A stretch of DNA of 64,000 nt, from the NCBI GenBank assembly GCA_020698575.1, contig CM036241.1, positions 9,962,416-10,026,415 on the forward strand, given 5' to 3'. The translations under genes were made by a program, and so were the position numbers. Within the stretch, counting starts at the first letter, position 1. Every line of letters begins with the position of its first letter. Source of the stretch: Bostrychus sinensis. Taxonomy: Eukaryota > Chordata > Actinopteri > Gobiiformes > Eleotridae. Shown one piece after another: positions 38,061-48,847 of this stretch. Under the pieces are notes generated by a model, which saw only the letters and a list, made by a program, of their open reading frames with translations, ran no database searches and was not told the origin of the DNA.

Positions 38061-38185
38061 GCGCTCTGCTCTGCCTCTCCTCCTTTTACACCTCCGCGGG
38101 CGCAGCACGCTCATGGCGACGAGCGGCGGCAGCAGCCAATCAGAGCGCGCGGAGGCCAGTCTCGTGCGTAACGACTGCCCCCCCA
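37985..38185 (-). promoter_or_regulatory. inka1: CpG-rich inka1 promoter with CCAAT box and TATA-like element
   Basis: A clear cluster of CpG (cgcgggcgcag, gagcgcgcggag, ggcgacgagcggcgg) in an otherwise CpG-poor region. On the minus strand, TGATTGG (inverted CCAAT) at 38136-38142 is followed about 50 nt later by TGTAAAAGG at 38082-38090. Position and strand fit transcription into the first inka1 exon. Confidence 0.6.
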
Positions 38186-38189
38186 ACAA

Positions 38190-38432
38190 AGGATTACACG
38201 CAAAAAACAAAAAGTCAAAACAAAAGTGACACAAGACTAGAAGAGAAGTCAGTGAGCGTTAGAGAGGGGTAAGTGTTGGTGTAATGGAGATGAATGCAGA
38301 GGCAGATTAGATAAGACTGGAGCTTTAGACTTTCCACTTGATAACCTCACATCAGAAGTGAAGTGATTTAAGAGATGATAAATGAGGAATCCCGTCTGAG
38401 GTCACTGCAAGGATTTTAATGCATCCTCACTT

Positions 38433-38467
<35 letters not shown>

Positions 38468-39233
38468 TTTATCCCTAAATTTCTTAGTAGTCGCACTCTT
38501 ATTTTTCATGTGGACACTACACTGAATGCAAGTAGTTGTTGTGTTTATTTAATACATGATACCTTCACTTCACTATTCATTTCATAAAGCAGATTCCCAA
38601 CCTGCGGGACAAAGCCTCACAGTGGATCACGAGGGCCTCTCAAAAAATAAGTCTGAGCCAGGGCTGAATGATAATCACCAAAATAATAAATGAATAAATA
38701 AGAAGGCCTGATGGATTTGTGTGTGGCACAAATGAATAAAAACCTATGTGTGTTGATGTGGGCATTTGTGATCACATTAGCCATTTGGATTTTTAGGTTT
38801 TAATTTAGCCACACAATGCACAGATATGTAAGTTGTATGGGTCAACACAAAGACCTGAATGTAAGGGAGCCTGATGCATTGTAATGCTCACAGCATTTTG
38901 TGGAGAAAATGAATCCACATTGGGATATCCTCACTGTGAAGGTTTAATGATCGATGTGAGATTGATAATTGTTCCTAATATAAAGTAACCAGAAAGGGAC
39001 TTCCATCTACAGTTTGTGATTCTATCCTTGACATACACAAATATATCCTGTATACTGTACTGCAAGGATTTCCAAACTGGTGTCCGGGGCCCCCTGCTGG
39101 GCCTTAAAAATACTGGGGTCGGCTACTCTACACAGTTGAGTCCATAAAAAGAAAAAATTACATTTATGTTATCAAATAATTGTTAAAAAAAACTTTAATA
39201 TTTTGAACTGATAGAGTGAAGTAGATCCCTCTT
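38190..39233. other. no gene; poly(T)
   Basis: Upstream flank of inka1. T31 run at 38434-38464. Nothing else recognised. Confidence 0.5.
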
Positions 39234-39785
39234 CAGTGGTGGAATGTAACAAAATAAAAGTACTTAGTTACTTTACTTAAGTACAATATTCATGTATCTG
39301 TATTTTACTTGAGTACATTTTAATAGGGATACTTTTATTTTTACTTCACTACATTTTAGAGCAAGTATCTGTACTTTTTACTCCACTACATTTCTGAGTT
39401 GGTTTTTTGATTTGTATTTTGAGTTTTGGTTTAAAATCATATGTTTTTGTTGTGTTGTCATTGTAGACACACAGTACTTAAATATAAAAGGTGCAGTAAA
39501 GTAGTACTGCTTTAGAAACATCAATAATAATAAAATAAAGACAGAAGGCCTCAGTGAAAAATTTCACTTCAAGTCATTTCATCTGTATCAGCAAAATATT
39601 TCAGCAAAATCTCTCACATTTAACACATTCATGAATTGTCGAGTTTGTGTGAAATACTTTTACTCTTTTACTTGCAAGTACATTTGAAAGAAACTACTTT
39701 TATACTTTTACTTGAGTAGAAACTTTAAGGTGATGCTTTTACTTTTGTAAATATTTGCTCCTTTATCTGTACTTCTTCGCCACTG
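39234..39785 (+). mobile_element. hAT-like element (family B) with perfect 8-bp TSD
   Basis: Begins CAGTGGTGGAATGTAAC and ends ttcgccactg; flanked by TCCCTCTT at 39226-39233 and 39786-39793. The exact octamer duplication identifies the superfamily as hAT-like. 552 bp, no coding capacity, so non-autonomous. Confidence 0.88.
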
Positions 39786-40114
39786 TCCCTCTTTAATCTA
39801 TTCATCAATAAATGAAGGGTTATCTGTAAACCCAGCAGTGGTCGAGGTCTGTGATGTTAAATGTCAAAGTGCTGCAGCTGCTGGAGTTCTGAGAAACTTA
39901 TACATAAGGAATATACATGTATCATTTGAGATTAAGATTTTTATCTACACATATAAGTCCATAACACTTTAGAATAACTACAAAGCATTAGTTCAGTAAC
40001 TGTTTATTTATTAGATGAGATGGTTACATATTTATTATTGCATTATCACAGTGAGTTAATTCTTGAGTTACCAACAGATGATTTAATATTTTTGTCTAAT
40101 GTACAAGGTGAGAG
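39786..40114. other. no gene recognised
   Basis: No coding or repeat family recognised. Confidence 0.45.
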
Positions 40115-40600
40115 CAGTGTTTCCTAACCAGGGGTACGGGGGCCCCTAGTGGTACGTGAGCACTTTGCAGGGGGTACGTACTCTATAATTATTTGATAAT
40201 TTATGTAAAAGAGCATAAGAAAATATTTGAATTCTTTTCATATGGAACTTTTAAAACTTATGAAGGACAAACAAGATCAAGTGTCCCAATAACACTCGGA
40301 AAGATCACATTAGGTCCAAAACAACATATGTTTCAGTTTTCACATTTTTTTCTTTGCGGTATATTTACTATCAAGTTTAAGGTTATATTTTTTAGGTTTT
40401 TTTTACTATTTTATTTACTATTATTATTATTATTTTTAACAAAATATACAGTAAAATAAATAAATTAAGTAGAATATAATTATTAAATATAATTTTTTTT
40501 TTTTTTTTCATCTTGAATCTGAGTTTTAAAAAATGTTGGAGAATTTGAATCTACAATATAGTAAGTATACAATTAAATGTGTTTGCACTAATAAAGACTG
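40115..40600 (+). mobile_element. hAT-like element (family A), left part
   Basis: Starts CAGTGTTTCCTAACCAGG followed by ggtacgggggcccctagtgg and gagcactttgcagggggtac, matching the inverse of 21,940-21,997. The right end is not identifiable. Confidence 0.6.
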
Positions 40601-40748
40601 AGGTTTTGTTTTTGTTTTTTTATGACCACCAAGAATCATCCTTACTGTCTGAGTGAGGGCTGCTCATGACAAAAGGCCCAGGCACTGAACCACTGAATTA
40701 AAATGTTTGGTGTCAAATTAAATAAATGTAATAAGGTGCAAAAATCCC

Positions 40749-40765
40749 CCCCTTTTTTTTTTTCT

Positions 40766-40798
<33 letters not shown>
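40749..40798 (+). repeat. T-rich simple sequence
   Basis: T runs interrupted by three single C residues. Confidence 0.9.
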
Positions 40799-41014
40799 CA
40801 AGAAGAACTACAGCTCAAATGCCCTGGATGCCATTTTAACTGTTGATAAGAAAAACAACTTTGGGTCACACTTTTTTCGTTTTGTTTTTATTTACTTCAT
40901 TGTCTTTATACTTATGTATTGCTATTTTCTTCTATTGTTCTTCTTTGGTTTTACTGGTTCATATTATTGTAATGGGGACTAGTGAAGCTAAATACATTTA
41001 TTGTTATTTATTGT

Positions 41015-41070
41015 TTATGTGCAGCACTTTGGAAACTGTCTTGTTTGTAAAATGTGCTATAAAAATAAAG
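41015..41070 (+). repeat. LINE 3' tail fragment
   Basis: gtgcagcactttggaaactg and aaaatgtgctataaaaataa are typical of the 3' terminus of fish L2-like elements. Confidence 0.5.
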
Positions 41071-42103
41071 AGGATTTAGATTTTGGGCGCTTAAAGTGGG
41101 ACAAAACTAAATGCAAAAAATGAAAACAGAAAGTAACTCCTGTTGACTCTGAAGCCAGTTTTATTAAAGAGTCCAGCTGTAGTCCTTTAAACTTTGGGCT
41201 GCACTGAACTGGAGCATCACAAATGTTACATAAATTTGCAATGCCACCATTTGCACCTCTATAGATCCCGGGACGGTCCTTGTATTTCGACATTCTTTAG
41301 TCCTTTGTAAACAGCCACACACAGCCATTGCATTAATCCTCAGCCGTTTGCAGATGATTTGACCCACGGCTCGTCCAAACCGGTGCCACACTGTGCCTGA
41401 CTGAATAACAGCGTAAACAAACAGCCTCAGAGTGGGTACAGGGCAGGTAATGGGGGCACTGAGCCGGGACGCCCTGACAGTCGTATTCAGCCCATTTAGA
41501 GAGTGAATGGTGTTTATGTAAACGACTGAGCTCATTAGTGAGGAGCTGATGGTCAGTTGTTCATGTGCAGATGTCTCTACATTTACATGGAGAGGGGGCT
41601 GTCCACGTGTCCCCCAGCGTGTCCAAACCTGTCCAAACCTGTGACAAGAGTGGACACCGGCACATACTGCAAGGTTCATTACATTATCTGTGGGCTGTAA
41701 TGCTTTTATACAGACAGATATCTAACATTGTCTTTGGAAATCATCATTTTTATTCAGTTTTAAAGCAACATTACCAGATTTTCCTCCTGCCATCCGACCT
41801 GCTGTTACACCAAAATATGTTACCCAGTGTTTCCATCGCCCACAACAACAGCTAAGCTACCCTTGCTGCTTTTCTTTTAATAAAAAATCACACACTTGAC
41901 CTTTTACCACTGATGTGAACCAGCATTTACAGTATCTCCACCTTAAACAGCAAGTCTTGTATTGGCAATATTTATCCTCGTCTCACTTTGTTTCCCATTT
42001 GTTTGTTTTGTTTTTCCTTTTTTGTGCTGTTTCTCCAACAAAAGGTATTCAACAACACGTCTGATTGGACCATGTGTATTAAAATCATTCATATTAAAGC
42101 CTA
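41071..42103. other. no gene supported
   Basis: A 171-codon minus-strand open frame at 41164-41679 is the longest unexplained one in the intergenic DNA, but its composition is not protein-like and it matches no family I know. Confidence 0.4.
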
Positions 42104-42627
42104 CACTGTAAGAAAAAAAATGTTGCTAAAATTGAAAAACTTGAGGCAATAGGATCCCTCAAGAGTTTTTGAGCTTTGGGGCCAACTCAAAATCTCAAAT
42201 TTTTAACAACAAATATTTTTGTTCACCTAATTTGATGTTTAAAATTTAATTTTAAGTTTTATTCTCTCTGTTTTTTTTACTCATCTTACAGCCAACTGAC
42301 TATCCATTGTTCAGAAAAAGAATTATTCTTGATAATAATAAAAACTAAATTTACCAACTAAAGAATAAAACTTTTTTTCTGAACAATGTAATGCAATGTA
42401 AGTTGGCTGTAATATGAGTAAAAAAATTTATAATAGTCAGTAAAACTTAAAATTGAAGGTTTTTAGACATGAACGTCAAATTAAATGAGCAAAAAACAGT
42501 TACTTGAAAACTTGAGAGTTTTTATTTGAGTTGGCTCCAAAACTCAAAAAATCTTGAAGGATCCTGTTTCCTTGAGTTTTTGATTTTTCACTGCTTTATT
42601 TTTTATTTTTTTATTTTTTTTACAGTG
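42104..42627. mobile_element. foldback MITE with long inverted repeats
   Basis: Termini CACTGTAAGAAAAAAAATG and ttttttttacagtg. The arms continue inward: cttgaggcaataggatccct with aggatcctgtttccttgag, and ccattgttcagaaaaag with tttttctgaacaatg. Arms of about 240 bp surround a short centre. No coding capacity. Confidence 0.8.
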
Positions 42628-43002
42628 CATATTATTATAGTTTTCTCAGAATAGGAAAAAACCCTTTTTTTTCATTTAATTATTTCTTAATTTGTCTTTG
42701 TTTAATTACTTACATTTCAAAGCACTGTGTTATTTACAAATATATTTTACAGTAAGTATTTTTTACTTATATTTAGTGTAAGGGAGCAGTGTGTTATAGA
42801 GAGGGCAGTATGTGTCAGGAAAATGACTCGTGACCAAAAGCTTTGCTCAAAATTGTTCATCCTTCACTCATTATCTGGCAGAAAATTAATATTTTAAACT
42901 ATCATCAACATTTCCATTAAAGTGTTCAATCATTCAGAAAAAGGTAATAGTTAAGGTGGAAATGATTCAACCTCGCCAAGGCTCCCTACATTAACCACAG
43001 AC
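42628..43002. other. no gene recognised
   Basis: AT-rich, nothing recognised. Confidence 0.45.
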
Positions 43003-43542
43003 CAGAGTTTCCCAACCTGGGGTGCAGAGATCCCTAGGGGTACGCGAGCACATTGCAGGGGGTACATGGAGTTGTATGAGCATTTATAGTACATTTATAT
43101 ATTTTGATTTCAAAGACTGAACTAAACCTAAATCAGGACAGACCCAGGACTACAGCGAGGAATGGGACACTAAAGAAGAAAACAGGGACTAAACCAGGAA
43201 TAAACCAGGACTGAACCAGGTTTAAACCAGGACTAAACACGGACAAAAAACAAAACTAAACTAGGAATAGACCAGGACTAAACCAGAACTAAACTAAGAC
43301 TAAACTAGTACTAAACCAGGGTTAAGCCAGGTCCAAATCAGGACTAAACCAGCAACAAACCAGGTCTTAACTAGAACTAAACTCGGTCTAAAGCAAGTCT
43401 AAACCAGATCAAGCCAGGACTAAAACCAGAACTAAACTAAGACTAAGCAAACCAGGACTAAACTTAGACTAAATCTGGGTCCAAACCAGGACTAAATTTA
43501 GTTCCTGGATGTACACAAAACTAAAAAGTTTGGGAACCACTG
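43003..43542 (+). mobile_element. hAT-like element (family A) filled by a minisatellite
   Basis: Begins CAGAGTTTCCCAACCTGG and ends gtttgggaaccactg. Flanking octamers ccacagac (42995-43002) and ccatagac (43543-43550) match at seven of eight positions. The interior 43115-43505 is a minisatellite. Confidence 0.8.
43115..43505 (+). repeat. minisatellite, degenerate 10-22-bp unit
   Basis: Units such as aaaccaggactaaaccagga and aaactaagactaaa, more diverged than the array at 60917 but with the same core ctaaaccagg. Confidence 0.85.
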
Positions 43543-43935
43543 CCATAGACTCGTGTACAGACATGAAAGAATAAAATACTGCTCTCTGCAGACTCTGGGC
43601 TTTTATTGATGTTGCACAAAAAGCACCATTACCTCCCTCAGCCACATTAACTATGGGACAGCTCTGGAAATGTCATTATTTCAATTTTGTTCACTAAAGA
43701 ACAGTAATAATTTACTGAGAAGTCAAGATAAAGATGCACTTTGTTCATGAGGAGCATAGCTGTGTGTTACTGAAGACTTTGGGGAGAAATATCTGTTTAA
43801 CTGCATAAAGTAACATTAAAACTATTACTATTCTGCAATCATTTTAATACAACAGGTTTTTATAAGTGGTAAGAATATAAATGTTAAATGCAAACAGGCT
43901 TCAGTAACGTTAGTAAAGTTAGAGCGCCCTCTAGC
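43543..43935. other. no gene recognised
   Basis: Nothing recognised. Confidence 0.45.
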
Positions 43936-44500
43936 CAGTGGTGGCTTGTAATGAAGTACTTAGTTACTTCACTTAACTGCAATATTCATGTATCTGTACT
44001 TTACTGAAGTAAATTTTACAAGGGGTACTTTTACTTTTACTTCACTACATTTTAGAGCAAGTATCTGTACTTTTTACTCCACTACTTTTCTGAGTTGGTT
44101 TGACGTACAAAGTATTTTGAATTTTGGTTTAAAATCATGTGTTTTTGTCGTGCCCTCAGTGTAGACTCACAGTACTTAAATATAACAGATGCAGTAAAGT
44201 AGTACTGCTTTAGAAACATCAGAATAATAAAGACAGAAGACCTCAGAGACAGATTCAGTTTCTTCTACAGCAGCAGTTTGTTCATTTCATCTGGAATCAG
44301 CAAAATCCCTCACATTTACCTCATTCATGAGCTGTCACCTCTGTGCGTACATACTTTTACTTTTTTACTTGTCAGCACGATTATACTTTTACATAAGTAG
44401 AACTTTTAAGGTGATACTTTTACCTTTACTTGAGTAAATTTATGCACATTTCTCTGTACTTTTACTTAAGTAAAGAAATTGAGTACTTCTTCCACCACTG
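43936..44500 (+). mobile_element. hAT-like element (family B)
   Basis: Begins CAGTGGTGGCTTGTAATG and ends acttcttccaccactg. Flanking octamers cctctagc and cctgttgc match at six of eight positions. The interior is close to 16749-17291. Confidence 0.8.
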
Positions 44501-45273
44501 CCTGTTGCGACTGTTTCATTTACTGAATGTATGCATATTACTTAAACTGTGTGCACAATAATAGAAGTGATAATATATATTTTTCAGCTATTTTTTATTT
44601 TATTTTATTTTTTTATTTGTTTGTCGCTGTGTGGAGAGACATCAGTCACAGCGGGCCCCATTCATGAGGGGGACCTGAGCAGGACATGTAAATAAATACA
44701 TCATGTAAATACAAAACCCCAGCACAGCCCAATCACATAAAAGTATGAGAAGTTCATACAGTTCTAAAATCTAACATGTTTTAAATTAGTCTAGACTTAA
44801 AACCCATGCAGTGTATTTTTAACTCATTTATATACACAAAAAGCATCCCAGCATTTTTACTTCATCATATTTACATTTGATATAGTTCTACTGTGACAGG
44901 ATCTACACTATCTGCTTTAATAAAAGATGCAACGGTACTGACAAAAAAAGAGACCGAAAAAAACAAAAAAACAAAACAAAAACAAAAAAACAGGTAGGGT
45001 TCAAAAGTGATATTGTCCACTAGATGGCGCCTACGACCTGTGTAAAGATAATAGGCTCATGTTCCATAGTCCACAGAAATGCCATGAAGAACTCCAGTTG
45101 TAGAAAATACCTGTATTAAAATAATATATTTACATTTTCTTCAGGGAATGTAAGAAATTAAAAATACCTTTAATGTGCTAACTTGTAAAGTCTTAAGTAG
45201 TAAAGTAAATAATGTTTTACCTCAAGTGTCCATGAAGTCTGGAGTCTAAACCCTGCATCTGTTACTGTATAAT

Positions 45274-45274
<1 letters not shown>
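44501..45274. other. no gene recognised
   Basis: AT-rich, with an A-rich low-complexity patch near 44,940-44,990. Confidence 0.45.

Positions 45275-45332
<58 letters not shown>
45275..45332 (+). repeat. (TAA)n microsatellite
   Basis: About 19 perfect units. Confidence 0.95.
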
Positions 45333-45333
<1 letters not shown>

Positions 45334-46176
45334 TATGCATTCTCAGTTGGTCTTACCATTACATATTAGACAGCAGAATTACTTCCTATTTTTAAACCCT
45401 GTCTCTTGTATTATTCCATTCATTTTTATCCGTTTCTCTTTTATTGGTTGCTTTGATTTTGCCGTGCAGCTCTCTGACCAACTGTGTGCCCTGTAAACAA
45501 ATTTGGACTGGATTATAACAACAGCAAGAGCAGATGTGGGTCAGGAGTAGGCAAGTTTGATTGCAGTCGGGACAAATTATTTGTGAACCACCAGGTGGCG
45601 GGCCACAAGAATGGAGTTCTCTGTCATGGTTCCTTGGCAGCTTTAAATTAACATATATTAACATGTTCAATTACGTACACAAAATATATAGATCAATAAA
45701 AATCCTCAGCCCAACCGCACCACCTCCTATTTTGCTATATTTTTACGCGGCAAATTAGATAAATATTGGATACTTATTGGATAGAGCCAAAGGTAACCAT
45801 GACAGGAGGTCACATGACAGAACGCTTGCTATTTATTGGTTGGAGGCAACTAAAACCATGAAACCATGACAGAGAGCTGTATGCTTGCAAATAAGGTCTT
45901 ACAGCGCCTCATTTGCTGATAATTCTAATAATGGACAAATGTTGTCCAATAATATCAAGTAAGAAAAGTGACTATCAGCTAAGATATAAATGAGGGCAAA
46001 GTTAGGTTGGCAGATTAAGGGTTGCCCACCCCTGCCACTCACTAAACTAAAATATAACACACCTCCAAAATGCCAAGTCCCCTCTAACGGCCCCTAGCTG
46101 TCAGATGTCTCTTCACACTCAGTCATTCACATGGACACTGGACGATGCCAAAGTGGTAAAGTTTTATGTTAAAAAC
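45333..46176. other. no gene recognised
   Basis: Antiparallel open frames at 45392-45758 without recognisable product. Confidence 0.45.
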
Positions 46177-46990
46177 CAGGCTCGACATGAACTTCTTTGC
46201 TCACTGGCCACTTTGGTTAATGTTCTTTAAAGGTTACAAGCCATTTAATCTTTGCTAGCCACAGTCTGTATTTTGAAATGTTGTTGCATGTGTAGTGTAT
46301 GATAAGACAATTATTTGTTACCATATAATATTACCATTTATTTGCCAGTGGCCACTAAAAATGTATTATTAAATTATTCATTCAGGTGACTGGAGCCTAT
46401 CCCAGTAACTTTGGGCCGTAGGCGGGGTCCACCCTGGACAGGGGGCAGCTTGTCGCAGGGCTGACACAAATATGAACACAGACAAACGACCATTCACTCT
46501 CACATTCATTCACTAGGGGCAATTTTTTCACAAACACATGCATGTCTTTGGACAGTGGGAGGAAGCCGGAGAACCCACAGTAACACAGGGAGAACATGCA
46601 GACTCCACCCAGAGAGTTCGTGTGATGGTGTGTTGGTCGGCCGGGGGATTGAACCCACGACCTCCTTGCTGGGAGGCCTATTAAATTAATTTCATTATAA
46701 AAAAGAAAATAGGTTTACAGGGAAAATGTATGCATGTTTGTCACTTTTATGCATTTTCCATTAAGTATATTTTCCATTAATAGTATATTTTTTTCCTCCA
46801 CTGATAATTAACTATAGGTTCTTAATTACGGAAACATCTATATGCACAGCACCAGGAAGTCAAACAAAGTTAAAATGTATGTAACTAATCCAAGTGGACA
46901 AAGTGGCTATTGAGAATGAATGTGTTATTAGCAAAAATTAAAATCTACCCACATTTGTCTGGTTGGCTAGTGTTAATGTGACAAACCCTG
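46177..46990. mobile_element. hAT-like element (family C) with nested retroposon
   Basis: Termini CAGGCTCGACATGAAC and gtgacaaaccctg correspond to those of 20494-20862, with shared interior (ctcactggccac; gccagtggccacta). The copy at 46377-46678 is inserted inside it. Confidence 0.65.
46377..46678 (+). mobile_element. retroposon-like insertion with 10-bp TSD
   Basis: Insert from ttcattcaggtgactggagc to ttgctgggaggcc, flanked by TATTAAATTA at 46367-46376 and 46679-46688. Most complete copy of the interspersed family in this window (gacagtgggaggaagccgga; gagaacatgcagactcca). No poly(A) tail. Confidence 0.85.
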
Positions 46991-47158
46991 CTGAAAAACC
47001 ACACATTTATCCAGGTCTGGGACAGGAACATAGTATGCCTGATTTCTTTTAAACTACTAATCACAAATTTATAGTTTTTGTCATTTATGCCAGGCCCAGC
47101 TCACACAAAAATGTTATGGAGCTGCTGATGTCTAGAAATAACTTCATACATATTAACA

Positions 47159-47660
47159 ATGGTGGACAAAGTACTCAACTTCATTACTTGAGTAAAAGTG
47201 TAGATCCTCCTCGACAAATATGACTCCAATACAAGGAAAAGTTGCTAAGTCTAATTTTTACTTGAGTTTAAGCACTGGAGTATGTGCTTTCAGAAATACT
47301 TGAGAATTCAAAGTGCTTCTGCTACAGCAAAAATGAGCCATACATATTATAAATAAGGCTGAGTTTTATGATCATACTAATCAATTATTTTTAAATTGGT
47401 TTATTACAGAATTTTGCAAATAATGTTCAAAGCAAAAGCTAAATCACTTCCAGATTGTGTACAGAGGTTCTTTTTAGTTCCTGAGAGCAAATATGAGCAG
47501 TGTTATGTAGTAAATTATTATCTTTAGGGAGTAAGTCAGATTTCTTTCTGTTTAAGACAATTTTTTGACTTTTTTTTTTTAGAAACTTAGTGAAACAAAA
47601 AGTATTATATTTATCATTTAGATGTAGTGGAGTAAAAGTAGTAAGTTACCTCTATAGATG
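47159..47660 (-). mobile_element. hAT-B-related element, partial, inverse of 24436
   Basis: Begins ggtggacaaagtactcaact. 47,405-47,545 (gcaaaagctaaatcacttcc; ttatctttagggagtaagtc) is the inverse of 24,655-24,765. Ends not defined. Confidence 0.6.
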
Positions 47661-47964
47661 CTACTTAATTACATTCTGCTGTTGGATTGGTTTTCACTGC
47701 AGAAACACAGAAGGCAATGCCATGAAGCCTTTACCTTGCAGTAAAAAGTACTACTTGTGGCTTTTTGATCCACTTGAGAAGGAAACCAATAGAAAAATGT
47801 CCATGATCCGCATTTGGAGACCCATGATGTAATAAATCTTGAGTACAATACTTACTTTTGTTATTTTGTTTTCTTCTTTTTTCACATGAGCAAAATATAT
47901 GGAAATAAAGTTTCACTATATTTAAAAAGCCTGATCAAACGCTACAGGTTTAGTAATTTACAAT

Positions 47965-48847
47965 AGTGAAAGAAGTCGAGCCTTTTATTACATGAGCACA
48001 AGTCAATGTACAAAGTATGTATGCAACAAAATGAGAATAAAGGAGTTTGCAACATCAGGTGATCTCTAGTTTTATTTAAATTAAATCATAAATGACTTTA
48101 AAGCATTTAATATTTTCCAAAAACACTAACCTTCTTTTTTTTTCTGAATTAGATTTTGTCTCATTAATAATCACTATATACTGTACTGATAGGTGCTAGG
48201 CAGAAAAAATGGAAAGAAAAAAATAATATAGGCGCACAGTAGGTCAGACAGTACTGAAAGAGTCTACATAGGAGTCATTGTAAACAGAAGTCAAGGCACA
48301 ACATACTGCAACAGACATGGAAAATAATGGTACTATTAAAATTATACACACTTTAAATATATTTGACTTTTGCCATAATTTCTGCCACACTTCCTTAAAT
48401 ATTTTTCTTCATTTTTCTTCAGGAATGTTGTATAATTGTGCAGATTATAGCTCTAATAATTGCCATCATGCACAATAATTATGGTCAACTATGAATTTTT
48501 GTAAACATAATAAAAAATAAAAAAAAAACACATTTTCACTCATACTTGTGTCCATGTCTGTGCTTCTTTAAAAAAAAAAAAAAAAAAAAAGTGATTAAAA
48601 GTTGAATAATTTGCACATCAAGATAAAAGGTAAAATGAATGGATATAAAAACTTCCTCTTTTGCGTCCTCAAGGTAAAATAAAGAAATAATATAGAACAA
48701 AAAGTACAATGATAAATGCTGTGGTTTGTGGTCGAAGAATTAACAGCAGGTTCAGTCTCTTTAGAAAAAGTGGAGATCGGAGCTGGAGCCAGTGCAGTCG
48801 TTCATGATGCGCGTGTTCTCCCCGTCGCCATCAACCATTCAAGTAAT
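47965..48847 (-). other. gnai2: gnai2 3'-UTR exon (exon 9), end approximate
   Basis: After the 21-nt UTR tail of exon 8 (50129-50149), a strong polypyrimidine tract and acceptor (ttttccccacag|attacttg) lie at about 48848-48862 on the minus strand. Mammalian GNAI2 is known to have an intron just after the stop codon, and this fits. Candidate poly(A) signals AATAAA read on the minus strand at 48071-48076 and 47984-47989; the latter sets the end given. The 5' boundary is better supported than the 3' end. An A-tract of about 20 lies at 48571-48590. Confidence 0.5.

Noticed and set aside
37874..38272. 132-codon plus-strand open frame over the inka1 promoter
   Set aside because: Explained by GC-rich promoter DNA lacking stops; antisense to the predicted first exon.
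41164..41679. 171-codon minus-strand open frame between inka1 and gnai2
   Set aside because: No recognised domain, no conserved-looking motif, no splice or promoter context; such a length can occur by chance in 10 kb.
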